From positions 1 through 63,280 of the forward strand of contig NZ_KB891909.1 in the NCBI RefSeq assembly GCF_000373585.1: a stretch of 63,280 bases of DNA, read 5' to 3'. A program made the translations under genes and the position numbers. The stretch is from Streptomyces sp. MspMP-M5. GTDB lineage: Bacteria; Actinomycetota; Actinomycetes; Streptomycetales; Streptomycetaceae. Shown piece after piece: positions 23,787 through 31,702 of this stretch (its first letter is position 1; each line of letters opens with the position of its first letter). The notes beneath the pieces are model-generated. The model had not been told where the DNA came from. It was given only the letters and a program-made list of their open reading frames with translations, and searched no databases.

Positions 23787-24755
23787 TCAGAAGCCGAACT
23801 CCTGGGCCCACCACGGGCCGCCCGGACCGAAGTGGGCGCCGACCCCGAGGGACTTGTACTCGCAGTTGAGGATGTTGGCGCGGTGCCCCGGGCTGTTCAT
23901 CCACGAGTCCATCACGGAGTGCGCGTCGGCCTGGCCCCGGGCGAGGTTCTCCCCGCCCAGGTTCGCTATGCCCTGGGCACGGGCCCGGTCCCAGGGCGTG
24001 TGGCCGTCCGGATCGGTGTGGCCGAAGAACCCGCGCCGGGCCATGTCGTCGCTGAACCGCTCGGCCAGACCGGTCAGTTCGTCGCCGGCGGTTACCGGCG
24101 CGCAGCCCGCCTCGGCCCGCGCCTGGTTGACCAGCGAGACCACCTCGGCCTCGGCCGCCGCCTCGGTGCCGCCGCCGGTGACCGGGGCGGCGGTCGGGGA
24201 CACCGAGGGCCGGGGCGTGGCGGTCGCGGTGCCGCCGGTGGGCGACGCGGACGGTCGCCCGCCGGGCACCCGGGTCGGGGTCGCGACGGGCCGGGACGCC
24301 GACGGGGAGGCGCCGGGCGAGGCGGGGGAGGTCGGGGAGCCGGTCCGTCCCGCGCCCCGCGAGGCGGCGTTGCCGTCGTCCCCGCCGCTCCCGCCGGTTC
24401 CGCCGCTCCGTACACCCCCGCCGTCGCGCCCGGCCACGTCCGAGGGCCCGTTCACCGGCGCCGAGAAGCTCTCCTGCGGCTGGGCGTCCGGCAGTGCGCC
24501 GGCCCGCACCCGGCCGGCGCCGTCGTCGCTCGCCACGAACCGCCCGCCGCCCGGGACGAGTCCGGACGCCACCGCCACCGCGCCCATCGCCACCGCGGCC
24601 GAGGCGCCGAGCAGACCGGTGCGCACCGGCGCGCTCCGGCGGGCCGCGCGGTGCCCCCGGTGTCCCGCTGGCGCGACCGCACCTGTCGGACCGTCAACCT
24701 GCCCCGTACGAGGGCGTTCCGGATCGTGGGGAGCAGAGCGTCGATGGCGGCCCAT
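23787..24755 (-). CDS. Secreted CAP-domain (SCP/PR-1-like) protein
   Basis: A 322-residue protein with a cationic N-terminus, one hydrophobic helix (TGLLGASAAVAMGAVAVASG, residues 46-65), and a Thr/Pro/Ser/Gly-rich linker to about 195. A C-terminal CAP domain follows: VVSLVNQARAEAGCAPV, FSDDMARRGFFGHTDPDG, NLGGENLARG, SWMNSPGHRANILN and WWAQEFGF. CAP proteins are extracellular; some bind lipids or act in cell-wall biology, and the activity here is unknown. ATG 24755 follows GGAAGGAAG. The open frame continues upstream across a structured leader and is not used. Confidence 0.88.
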   Translation of the reverse strand: MGRHRRSAPHDPERPRTGQVDGPTGAVAPAGHRGHRAARRSAPVRTGLLGASAAVAMGAVAVASGLVPGGGRFVASDDGAGRVRAGALPDAQPQESFSAPVNGPSDVAGRDGGGVRSGGTGGSGGDDGNAASRGAGRTGSPTSPASPGASPSASRPVATPTRVPGGRPSASPTGGTATATPRPSVSPTAAPVTGGGTEAAAEAEVVSLVNQARAEAGCAPVTAGDELTGLAERFSDDMARRGFFGHTDPDGHTPWDRARAQGIANLGGENLARGQADAHSVMDSWMNSPGHRANILNCEYKSLGVGAHFGPGGPWWAQEFGF

Positions 24756-24870
24756 CCGCAGAACTTCCTTCCCCCGGCGCAAGCACCGGCTCCACTGGAG
24801 CGGCTTCTGCCGCGCAGGTTTCCTCGGATGCCTCACCCGAAAGGGTGAGTCCTCGCTGTCGGGGGACTGT
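24756..24870 (-). promoter_or_regulatory. Hairpin-rich leader of the CAP-domain gene
   Basis: Read on the minus strand, three hairpins occur in order: CTCACCC/GGGTGAG (24849-24832), GCGGC/GCCGC with AGAA loop (24813-24800) and CTCCA/TGGAG (24800-24790). A CCGG/CCGG-type stem then leads directly into the ribosome binding site. I do not recognise a known riboswitch class. Confidence 0.4.
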
Positions 24871-24917
24871 ACGCCATGACGCACGGGGCGGATGTGCTTG
24901 CTGAGCAATTGGCCGGT

Positions 24918-24923
24918 TAACGT
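24918..24923 (+). promoter_or_regulatory. -10 element of acyP, probable leaderless start
   Basis: TAACGT ends six bases before the ATG at 24930. No Shine-Dalgarno sequence lies between. Confidence 0.45.
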
Positions 24924-24929
24924 GCACAC

Positions 24930-25211
24930 ATGGACGAGGACGTGCGGATGACCGCGTGGGTACGCGGGCGGGTCCAGGAAGTTGGGTTCCGCTGGTTCAC
25001 CCGAGCGAACGCCTTGCGCATCGGCGGGCTCACCGGCTTCGCGGTCAATCTGGGCGACGGGCGCGTCCAGGTCGTCGCCGAGGGACCGAAGGACCGCTGC
25101 GAGGATCTGCTGGAGTGGCTCCGCACCGGGGACACGCCCGGGCACGTCGACGGCGTCACTGAGATCTGGGCCACGCCGCGGGGCGGCTACGACGGCTTCG
25201 AGATCCGCTGA
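24930..25211 (+). CDS. acyP: Acylphosphatase
   Basis: AcyP (93 residues) hydrolyses acyl phosphates such as acetyl phosphate. The catalytic loop GRVQEVGFRWFTRANA near residue 13 carries the phosphate-binding Arg. GLTGFAVNLGDGRVQVVAEG near 33 contains the catalytic Asn. The length is standard. It lies between the CAP gene and smc, its usual place in actinobacteria. Confidence 0.95.
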   Translation: MDEDVRMTAWVRGRVQEVGFRWFTRANALRIGGLTGFAVNLGDGRVQVVAEGPKDRCEDLLEWLRTGDTPGHVDGVTEIWATPRGGYDGFEIR

Positions 25212-25593
25212 CCGGCCCGGGACAAGCCGCCCGGACGGCTCCACCGGGCCCTTTCGCCGGTGCGCCTTCGTGAGCTGCTTACGGGAGATAAGCCCTGGTG
25301 GTTGCCAACTCGGCCGACCCGTGCAAGGCTGCCGCTGTACGGATGATCTCCACGCCCCGTGGGCCCTTTCTGGAGAGTGGACGCCATGCCCTGGCGGCCG
25401 CGCACTCTCAGGCGCCCGAGGATACGGGGCGTGATCGTGTTGACCCCCCATCCGTTTGGTGAGACTCTGGAATCCCCGCGCACCTTAGCTGTTTGGCATT
25501 GAGTACACCTGGAGAATGACAAGCACCGCGGGTGCGAATCCCTCACGACCCACACCGCTTCGGTCGGTCACTCATTGTGGAGGACCATCCATC
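25212..25593. other. Intergenic region between acyP and the 67-aa gene
   Basis: No gene is visible in 382 bp. TTGACC at 25440-25445 is a fair -35 but has no good -10 at proper spacing. TCTCCA/TGGAGA arms (25349-25379) could form a weak hairpin. The last 15 bases hold TGGAGGACC, the ribosome binding site for the next gene. Confidence 0.4.
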
Positions 25594-25797
25594 ATGGCAA
25601 AGGCGCTTCTCGGTTACGTCGGCGGCTCCGACCCCCGAGTCCTCGCCGAGATGCGACGGCTTCAGCAGCGCGTCCAGGATCTCGAATCCGAGCTCCTTCG
25701 GATGCAGGCCGAGAACGACATGCTCTCCGCTGCCGCGCGTCGCGACGATTCGGTGCTCGACCTCGACGTACCCCAGGCGGAGCCCGCGCTCACCTGA
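25594..25797 (+). CDS. Small coiled-coil protein upstream of smc
   Basis: A 67-residue protein: MAKALLGYVGGSDPRVLAEM followed by a leucine-zipper-like helix with heptads at residues 18-48, then an acidic tail (DDSVLDLDVPQAEPALT). I chose ATG 25594 because TGGAGGACC lies at proper spacing. Homologues precede smc in Streptomyces. Dimerisation is likely. The function is unknown. Confidence 0.82.
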   Translation: MAKALLGYVGGSDPRVLAEMRRLQQRVQDLESELLRMQAENDMLSAAARRDDSVLDLDVPQAEPALT

Positions 25798-25891
25798 CCC
25801 AGCCCAGGGTCGGGCGGGCTGCGCGCCAGCCGCTTGAGGCACCGCACGCCTCAAGATCTGAACACTTCAAGATCTGCACCGCAGGATCTGC

Positions 25892-25913
25892 AAGGGACGC
25901 TTCGGCGTCCCTT
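25892..25913 (+). terminator. UUCG-loop terminator
   Basis: AAGGGACGC-TTCG-GCGTCCCTT, a 9-bp stem closed by a UUCG tetraloop, about 95 bp after the 67-aa gene. Confidence 0.8.
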
Positions 25914-26191
25914 CGTCGTTCCCCGCTTTTCCGTCCTCGGTGGTTCCCCGGCCCGCCGTGTGCCGTTGCCGCGCCGGACACCATGGCGGTCTCCGGTCAC
26001 TTCCGTCTCGGGGAGTCTCCCCAGCCCCTCGGTGTCGTCCTTACCGCATGATGTGCCCCTCCCCCTACCCGGTGAAACCGGCGGCATGCACGGCCCGGTG
26101 AACGGGAGGGGAACGGCGGCCGGTGCCTTGGGGACGTAGCGGCCGTGCGGGCGCCCGGAATGTTGCGGAAGGGGCGCCCGGGAGCGGCCGG

Positions 26192-26197
26192 TAGAGT
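26192..26197 (+). promoter_or_regulatory. -10 element of smc, near-leaderless
   Basis: TAGAGT ends eight bases before the GTG at 26206. No Shine-Dalgarno sequence lies between. Confidence 0.4.
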
Positions 26198-26205
26198 TCA
26201 AAGGC

Positions 26206-29200
26206 GTGCACCTGAAGAGTCTGACCCTGCGAGGCTTCAAGTCCTTCGCCTCCGCCACGACGCTCCGGTTCGAACCGGGCATCACCTGCGTCGTGGGCCC
26301 CAACGGTTCCGGCAAGTCCAATGTCGTGGACGCACTGTCGTGGGTCATGGGGGAGCAGGGCGCCAAGTCGCTGCGCGGCGGCAAGATGGAGGACGTCATC
26401 TTCGCCGGGACGACCGGGCGGCCGCCGCTCGGCCGCGCGGAGGTCTCGCTGACGATCGACAACTCCGACGGGGCGCTGCCCATCGAGTACGCCGAAGTCA
26501 CCCTGACCCGGATCATGTTCCGCAACGGCGGCAGCGAGTACCAGATCAACGGCGACACCTGCCGGCTGCTGGACATCCAGGAGCTGCTCTCCGACTCCGG
26601 CATCGGCCGCGAGATGCATGTGATCGTCGGTCAGGGCCAGCTCGACTCCGTTCTGCACGCCGATCCGATGGGCCGCCGGGCGTTCATCGAGGAGGCGGCC
26701 GGCGTCCTCAAGCACCGCAAGCGCAAGGAGAAGGCGCTGCGGAAGCTGGACGCGATGAAGGCCAACCTCGCCCGCGTCCAGGACCTCACCGACGAGCTGC
26801 GGCGGCAGCTGAAGCCGCTGGGCCGGCAGGCCGCGGTCGCCCGGCGCGCCGCCGTCATCCAGGCCGATCTGCGGGACGCCCGGCTGCGGCTGCTCGCCGA
26901 CGACCTCGTCACGCTGCGCCGGGCGCTGGCCGCGGAGATCGCCGACGAGGCGGCGCTGAAGGCGCGCAAGGAGGCCGTGGAGGAGCGGCTGCGCACCGCC
27001 CGGCGGCAGGAGGCGGCGCTGGAGGCGGAGGTGCAGGCCCTCGCCCCGCGGCTGCAGCGGGCCCAGCAGACCTGGTACGCGCTGTCCCAGCTCGCCGAGC
27101 GGGTGCGCGGCACGGTCTCGCTGGCCGAGGCCCGGGTGCGCAGCGCCGCGGCGGCCCCGCCGGAGGAGCGGCGCGGCCGGGACCCCGAGGACCTGGAGCG
27201 GGAGGCCGCCCGGATCCGTGAGCAGGAGGCGGAGTTGAGCGCCGCGCTGGAAGCGGCCGCCCGGGCCCTGGACGACACCGTCGAGCACCGGGCCGCGCTG
27301 GAGCGGCAGTTGGCGGACGAGGAGCGGCGGCTGCGGGACGTCGCCCGGGCGCTGTCCGACCGGCGCGAGGGGCTGGCCCGGCTGAGCGGGCAGGTCACCG
27401 CCGCCCGCGGCCGGGCCGCGTCGGCGCAGGCGGAGATCGGCCGGCTGGCCGAGGCCCGGGACGGCGCCCGGAGCCGGGCGGTCGCGGCCCAGGAGGAGTA
27501 CGAGCAGCTCAAGGCCGAGGTCGACGGGCTGGACGCGGACGACGAGGAGATCACCGGGCGGTACGAGGCGGCGCGGCGGGAGCTGGCGGAGGCCGAGTCC
27601 GCGCTGTCCGCGGCGCGGGAGGCGCTGACCGCGGCGGAGCGGGAGCGGGCCGCGACCGCCGCCCGGCACGACGCGCTGGCCCTCGGGCTGCGCCGCAAGG
27701 ACGGCACCGGTGCGCTGCTGGCCGCCGCGGACCGGATCGGCGGGGTGCTCGGGCCGGCGGCCGAACTGCTGACCGTCACGCCGGGCTTCGAGGTCCCGGT
27801 GGCGGCCGCGCTGGGCGCCGCCGCCGACGCGGTCGCGGTCACCGACCCGGCCGCCGCGGCGGAGGCGCTGCGGCTGCTGCGCAAGGAGGACGCCGGGCGG
27901 GCCGCGATGGTGCTGGGCGGCAGCCGGCCGGCCCGGGTGCCGGCGCCGGCCCGCGCCCTGGAGGCCGAGGAGGCCGTGGCGGTGGCGGCCGCGGCGGAGG
28001 GCACCGAGCGGACCGGCGGCGAGACGGCCGCGGGGAGCGGTGGGGCCGGGGGGCCGGGGACGCCCGGCGGGCCCGTGCCCGCCCATGAACTCGTCCACGG
28101 TCCAAGGGAGTTGACCGCCTCGGTGGCCCGGCTGCTGCGCGAGGTGGTGGTCGTCGGGACGCTGGCGGAGGCCGAGGAGCTGGTGGCGGCGCGGCCGGAG
28201 CTGACCGCCGTCACCGCGGACGGCGATCTGCTGGGGGCGCACTTCGCCCAGGGCGGCTCGGCGGGGGCGCCGAGTCTGCTGGAGGTCCAGGCGTCCGTCG
28301 ACGAGGCGGCGGCCGAGCTCACGGACCTGGCGGCCCGCTGCGATGCGCTGACCGAGGCCCGGCGGGCGGCCGAGGAGCGGCGTACCGAGTGCGCGGCGCT
28401 GGTCGAGGAGCTGGACGCCCGGCGGCGCGCGGCGGACCGGGAGAAGTCCGAGGTCGCCGGGGACCTCGGGCGGCTCGCCGGGCAGGCGCGGGCCGCCGCG
28501 GGGGAGGCGGAACGATCCGCCGCGGCCGCCGCCCGGGCCGAGGAGGCGCTGGCGCGGGCCACCGAGGAGGCCGAGGAACTGGCCGCCCGGCTCGCCGCGG
28601 CCGAGGAGGACCCGGGCGCGGACGACGAGGAGCCCGACACCTCCGTCCGCGACCGGCTGGCCGCCGACGGCGCCAACGCCCGGCAGACCGAGATGGAGGC
28701 CCGGCTCCAGGCGCGGACGCACGAGGAGCGGGTCAAGGCGCTGGCCGGGCGGGCGGATTCGCTGGACCGCGCGGCCCGGGCGGAGCGCGAGGCCCGCGAC
28801 CGGGCCGAGCGGCGGCGGGCCCGGCTGCGCCACGAGGCGGCGGTGGCCGGTGCGGTGGCCTCGGGCGCGCGGCAGCTGCTGGCGCACATCGAGGTGTCGG
28901 TGGTGCGGGCCGAGGAGGAGCGGGCCGCCGCGGAACGCGCCAAGGACGAGCGGGAGCGGGCGCTGGCGGCCGAGCGCGAGCAGGGCCGGGAGCTGGTGGC
29001 CGAGCTGGACAAGCTGACCGACTCGGTGCACCGCGGCGAGGTGCTGGGGGCGGAGAAGCGGCTGCGCATCGAGCAGTTGGAGGGCCGGGCGCTGGAGGAG
29101 CTGGGCGTCGAACCGGCCGCACTGGTCGCGGAGTACGGCCCCGACCAGCCCGTCCCCCCGTCGCCTCCGGCCGAGGGCGAGGAACTCCCCGACGCCCCTG

Positions 29201-29877
29201 ACCATCCGCGGAACCAGCCCGTGCCCTACGACCGGGCCGCCCAGGAGAAGCGCCTCAAGGCAGCCGAGCGGGCGTACCAGCAGCTCGGGAAGGTGAACCC
29301 GCTCGCGCTGGAGGAGTTCGCGGCCCTGGAGGAGCGGCACCAGTTCCTCAGCGAGCAGCTTGAAGACTTGAAGAAGACCCGGGCCGACCTGCTGCGGGTG
29401 GTCAAGGAGGTCGACGAGCGGGTCGAGCAGGTCTTCACCGAGGCGTACCACGACACCGCGCGGGAGTTCGAGGGCGTCTTCGCGCGGCTCTTCCCGGGCG
29501 GCGAGGGCCGGCTGGTGCTGACCGACCCGGACGACATGCTGGCCACCGGGGTGGACGTGGAGGCGCGCCCGCCGGGCAAGAAGGTCAAGCGGCTCTCCCT
29601 GCTGTCCGGCGGCGAGCGGTCGCTGACCGCGGTGGCGCTGCTGGTGTCGATCTTCAAGGCGCGGCCCAGCCCGTTCTATGTGATGGACGAGGTCGAGGCG
29701 GCGCTGGACGACACCAATCTGCAGCGGCTGATCCGGATCATGGAGGAGCTGCAGGAGAGCTCCCAGCTGATCGTGATCACGCACCAGAAGCGGACGATGG
29801 AGGTCGCCGACGCGCTCTACGGCGTGTCGATGCAGGGCGACGGGGTCTCGAAGGTGATCAGCCAGCGGCTGCGCTGA
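26206..29877 (+). CDS. smc: Chromosome segregation ATPase Smc
   Basis: SMC (1223 residues) folds and segregates chromosomes with ScpA and ScpB. The ATP head is split. Walker A GPNGSGKS is at residues 32-39. The signature LSGGERSLTAVALL is near 1133 and Walker B FYVMDEVEAALDDTN near 1156. Long Ala/Glu/Arg-rich coiled coils flank a hinge at about 510-690. The hinge carries a Gly/Ala/Pro insert (GGETAAGSGGAGGPGTPGGP) that looks streptomycete-specific. The GTG start has a -10 eight bases upstream. scpA and scpB are not in the window. A GC hairpin lies just after the stop. Confidence 0.96.
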   Translation: MHLKSLTLRGFKSFASATTLRFEPGITCVVGPNGSGKSNVVDALSWVMGEQGAKSLRGGKMEDVIFAGTTGRPPLGRAEVSLTIDNSDGALPIEYAEVTLTRIMFRNGGSEYQINGDTCRLLDIQELLSDSGIGREMHVIVGQGQLDSVLHADPMGRRAFIEEAAGVLKHRKRKEKALRKLDAMKANLARVQDLTDELRRQLKPLGRQAAVARRAAVIQADLRDARLRLLADDLVTLRRALAAEIADEAALKARKEAVEERLRTARRQEAALEAEVQALAPRLQRAQQTWYALSQLAERVRGTVSLAEARVRSAAAAPPEERRGRDPEDLEREAARIREQEAELSAALEAAARALDDTVEHRAALERQLADEERRLRDVARALSDRREGLARLSGQVTAARGRAASAQAEIGRLAEARDGARSRAVAAQEEYEQLKAEVDGLDADDEEITGRYEAARRELAEAESALSAAREALTAAERERAATAARHDALALGLRRKDGTGALLAAADRIGGVLGPAAELLTVTPGFEVPVAAALGAAADAVAVTDPAAAAEALRLLRKEDAGRAAMVLGGSRPARVPAPARALEAEEAVAVAAAAEGTERTGGETAAGSGGAGGPGTPGGPVPAHELVHGPRELTASVARLLREVVVVGTLAEAEELVAARPELTAVTADGDLLGAHFAQGGSAGAPSLLEVQASVDEAAAELTDLAARCDALTEARRAAEERRTECAALVEELDARRRAADREKSEVAGDLGRLAGQARAAAGEAERSAAAAARAEEALARATEEAEELAARLAAAEEDPGADDEEPDTSVRDRLAADGANARQTEMEARLQARTHEERVKALAGRADSLDRAARAEREARDRAERRRARLRHEAAVAGAVASGARQLLAHIEVSVVRAEEERAAAERAKDERERALAAEREQGRELVAELDKLTDSVHRGEVLGAEKRLRIEQLEGRALEELGVEPAALVAEYGPDQPVPPSPPAEGEELPDAPDHPRNQPVPYDRAAQEKRLKAAERAYQQLGKVNPLALEEFAALEERHQFLSEQLEDLKKTRADLLRVVKEVDERVEQVFTEAYHDTAREFEGVFARLFPGGEGRLVLTDPDDMLATGVDVEARPPGKKVKRLSLLSGGERSLTAVALLVSIFKARPSPFYVMDEVEAALDDTNLQRLIRIMEELQESSQLIVITHQKRTMEVADALYGVSMQGDGVSKVISQRLR

Positions 29878-29878
29878 G

Positions 29879-29900
29879 CCGGCCCGGCGGGCCCGCCGGC
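29879..29900 (+). terminator. GC-rich inverted repeat after smc
   Basis: GCCGGC arms at 29879-29884 and 29895-29900 with further internal pairing, directly at the smc stop. The stem is short and there is no T tract. Confidence 0.4.
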
Positions 29901-30000
29901 GGTGTCCGCCGTACCGCCCTTTCTTCACTCCCCGAAGATCAATTCAGAACTTGAATGAAGCATGCGGCAGTCGGGTGAGGAATACGTCGGCTTCGAGGTA

Positions 30001-30028
30001 TTGACTTCGAAACTTAAAGGCATAGTCT
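30001..30028 (+). promoter_or_regulatory. glcP promoter
   Basis: TTGACT (30001-30006) and TAGTCT (30023-30028) are 16 bp apart, in the most AT-rich stretch nearby. The leader would be about 100 nt before the TTG at 30136. Confidence 0.55.
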
Positions 30029-30135
30029 CTGCAACGTCGCTTTTACCTTCAAGTGGTGGGTACCCCCGACGTGTGCACCACTTGTAGGGCCAGCCCCCTA
30101 CGCCCGGCAGCGCAGCCGGGCCACTGGAGTTCACG

Positions 30136-31554
30136 TTGACCAGCACCGCGCAGCCGACGGTCCCGGAAGGCCGCAAGGCCCAGCCGGACCACCTCGGCCA
30201 TGTCATCTTCATCACCGCGGCTGCCGCGATGGGCGGCTTTCTCTTCGGCTATGACAGCTCCGTCATCAACGGTGCCGTCGAGGCGATCCGTGGCCGCTAC
30301 GAGGTCGGGTCCGCCGTCCTCGCGCAGGTCATCGCCATCGCCCTGATCGGCTGTGCGGTCGGCGCCGCCACCGCCGGCCGGATCGCCGACCGGATCGGCC
30401 GGATCCGGGTCATGCAGATCGCCGCGGTGCTCTTCACCATCAGTGCCATCGGCTCCGCGCTGCCGTTCGCCCTGTGGGACCTGGCGATGTGGCGCGTGCT
30501 GGGCGGCATCGCGATCGGTATGGCCTCCGTCATCGGCCCGGCCTACATCGCCGAGGTCTCCCCGCCCGCCTACCGCGGCCGGCTCGGCTCCTTCCAGCAG
30601 GCCGCGATCGTCATCGGCATCGCCGTCTCCCAGCTCGTCAACTGGGGCATCCTCAACCTCGCCGACGGCCAGCAGCGCGGCAAGATCGGCGGCATCGAAG
30701 CCTGGCAGTGGATGCTCGGCGTGATGGTCATCCCCGCCGTCCTCTACGGTCTGCTCTCCTTCGCGATCCCCGAGTCGCCGCGCTTCCTGATCTCCGTCGG
30801 CCGGATCGACCGCGCCAAGGAGGTGCTCGGCGAGGTCGAGGGCCGGGCCGTGGACCTCGACGCCCGGGTCACCGAGATCCAGGACGCCATGCGCCGCGAG
30901 CACAAGTCGACCTTCCGGGACCTGCTCGGCGGCAAGGGCGGCTTCCTGCCGATCGTCTGGGTCGGCATCGGTCTCTCCGTCTTCCAGCAGCTGGTCGGCA
31001 TCAACGTCGCCTTCTACTACTCCTCGACGCTGTGGCAGTCGGTCGGCATCAACCCGGAGAGCTCGTTCTTCTACAGCTTCACCACCTCGATCATCAACAT
31101 CATCGGCACCGTGATCGCGATGATCTTCGTGGACCGGATCGGGCGCCGTCCGCTGGCGCTGATCGGCTCGGCCGGTATGGCCGTCGCGCTCGCCCTGGAG
31201 GCGTGGGCCTTCTCCGCCAAGACCGCGGCCGGCACTCTGCCGTCCACCGAGGGCACCGTGGCCCTGATCGCCGCGCACGGCTTCGTCCTCTTCTTCGCGC
31301 TCTCCTGGGGCGTCGTCGTCTGGGTCTTCCTCGGCGAGATGTTCCCCAACAAGATCCGTGCCGCCGCGCTCGGCGTCGCCGCCTCCGCGCAGTGGATCGC
31401 CAACTGGGCGATCACGGCCAGCTTCCCGAGCCTCTCGGACTGGAACCTGTCCGGCACCTACGTGATCTACATGGTCTTCGCTCTGCTCTCGATCCCCTTC
31501 GTGCTGAAGTACGTCAAGGAGACCAAGGGCAAGGCGTTGGAGGAGATGGGCTAA
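30136..31554 (+). CDS. glcP: Glucose permease (MFS sugar porter)
   Basis: A 472-residue, 12-helix sugar porter. The MFS loop GRIADRIGRIRVM follows helix 2, PESPRFLISVGR follows helix 6, QQLVGINVAFYYSSTLW marks helix 7, and DRIGRRPLALIG the second half. Its length and position after smc match the S. coelicolor glucose permease GlcP, a proton symporter that carries most glucose into the cell. Streptomyces do not use a PTS for glucose. TTG 30136 is the start nearest to the GGAG at 30126. It is monocistronic, with its own promoter and a strong terminator. Confidence 0.92.
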   Translation: MTSTAQPTVPEGRKAQPDHLGHVIFITAAAAMGGFLFGYDSSVINGAVEAIRGRYEVGSAVLAQVIAIALIGCAVGAATAGRIADRIGRIRVMQIAAVLFTISAIGSALPFALWDLAMWRVLGGIAIGMASVIGPAYIAEVSPPAYRGRLGSFQQAAIVIGIAVSQLVNWGILNLADGQQRGKIGGIEAWQWMLGVMVIPAVLYGLLSFAIPESPRFLISVGRIDRAKEVLGEVEGRAVDLDARVTEIQDAMRREHKSTFRDLLGGKGGFLPIVWVGIGLSVFQQLVGINVAFYYSSTLWQSVGINPESSFFYSFTTSIINIIGTVIAMIFVDRIGRRPLALIGSAGMAVALALEAWAFSAKTAAGTLPSTEGTVALIAAHGFVLFFALSWGVVVWVFLGEMFPNKIRAAALGVAASAQWIANWAITASFPSLSDWNLSGTYVIYMVFALLSIPFVLKYVKETKGKALEEMG

Positions 31555-31586
31555 CCTCCCCGCCAGTCCACTCCTCAGTTCTCGCT

Positions 31587-31616
31587 GCTGCCCCGGCTCA
31601 CCCGAGCCGGGGCAGC
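31587..31616 (+). terminator. glcP terminator
   Basis: A perfect 13-bp stem (31587-31599 with 31604-31616) with loop ACCC, 32 bases after the stop. Confidence 0.85.
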
Positions 31617-31702
31617 GGTGGTTTCCGCGCCCGGCACACCGGACGGCCCCGGCCCTGGTCCGTCGGACACCGCCCGGCAGGCGGGACTTCGGACTCACTC
31701 AT

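Larger units (their letters stand above)
25798..26205. other. Intergenic region before smc
   Basis: This 408-bp region holds a direct repeat of TCAAGATCTG (25852 and 25867), the terminator at 25892-25913, and the smc -10 at its right end. I see no gene in the rest. Confidence 0.4.

Noticed and set aside
24756..24900. A ydaO-type c-di-AMP riboswitch before the CAP gene
   Set aside because: The hairpin pattern lacks the conserved ydaO segments that I know.
24756..25451. N-terminal extension of the CAP-domain protein
   Set aside because: It overlaps acyP on the opposite strand, lacks similarity to anything, and would put the signal helix in mid-protein.
25515..25555. A tRNA T-arm-like stretch (GGGTGCGAATCCC)
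   Set aside because: No acceptor, D or anticodon arms can be built around it. No integrase gene is near, so it is not an att site that I can support.
26065..29928. A 1287-codon open frame on the minus strand opposite smc
   Set aside because: It is a mirror of smc codon bias. The translation is Gly/Arg/Gln-rich without domains, and smc is certain.
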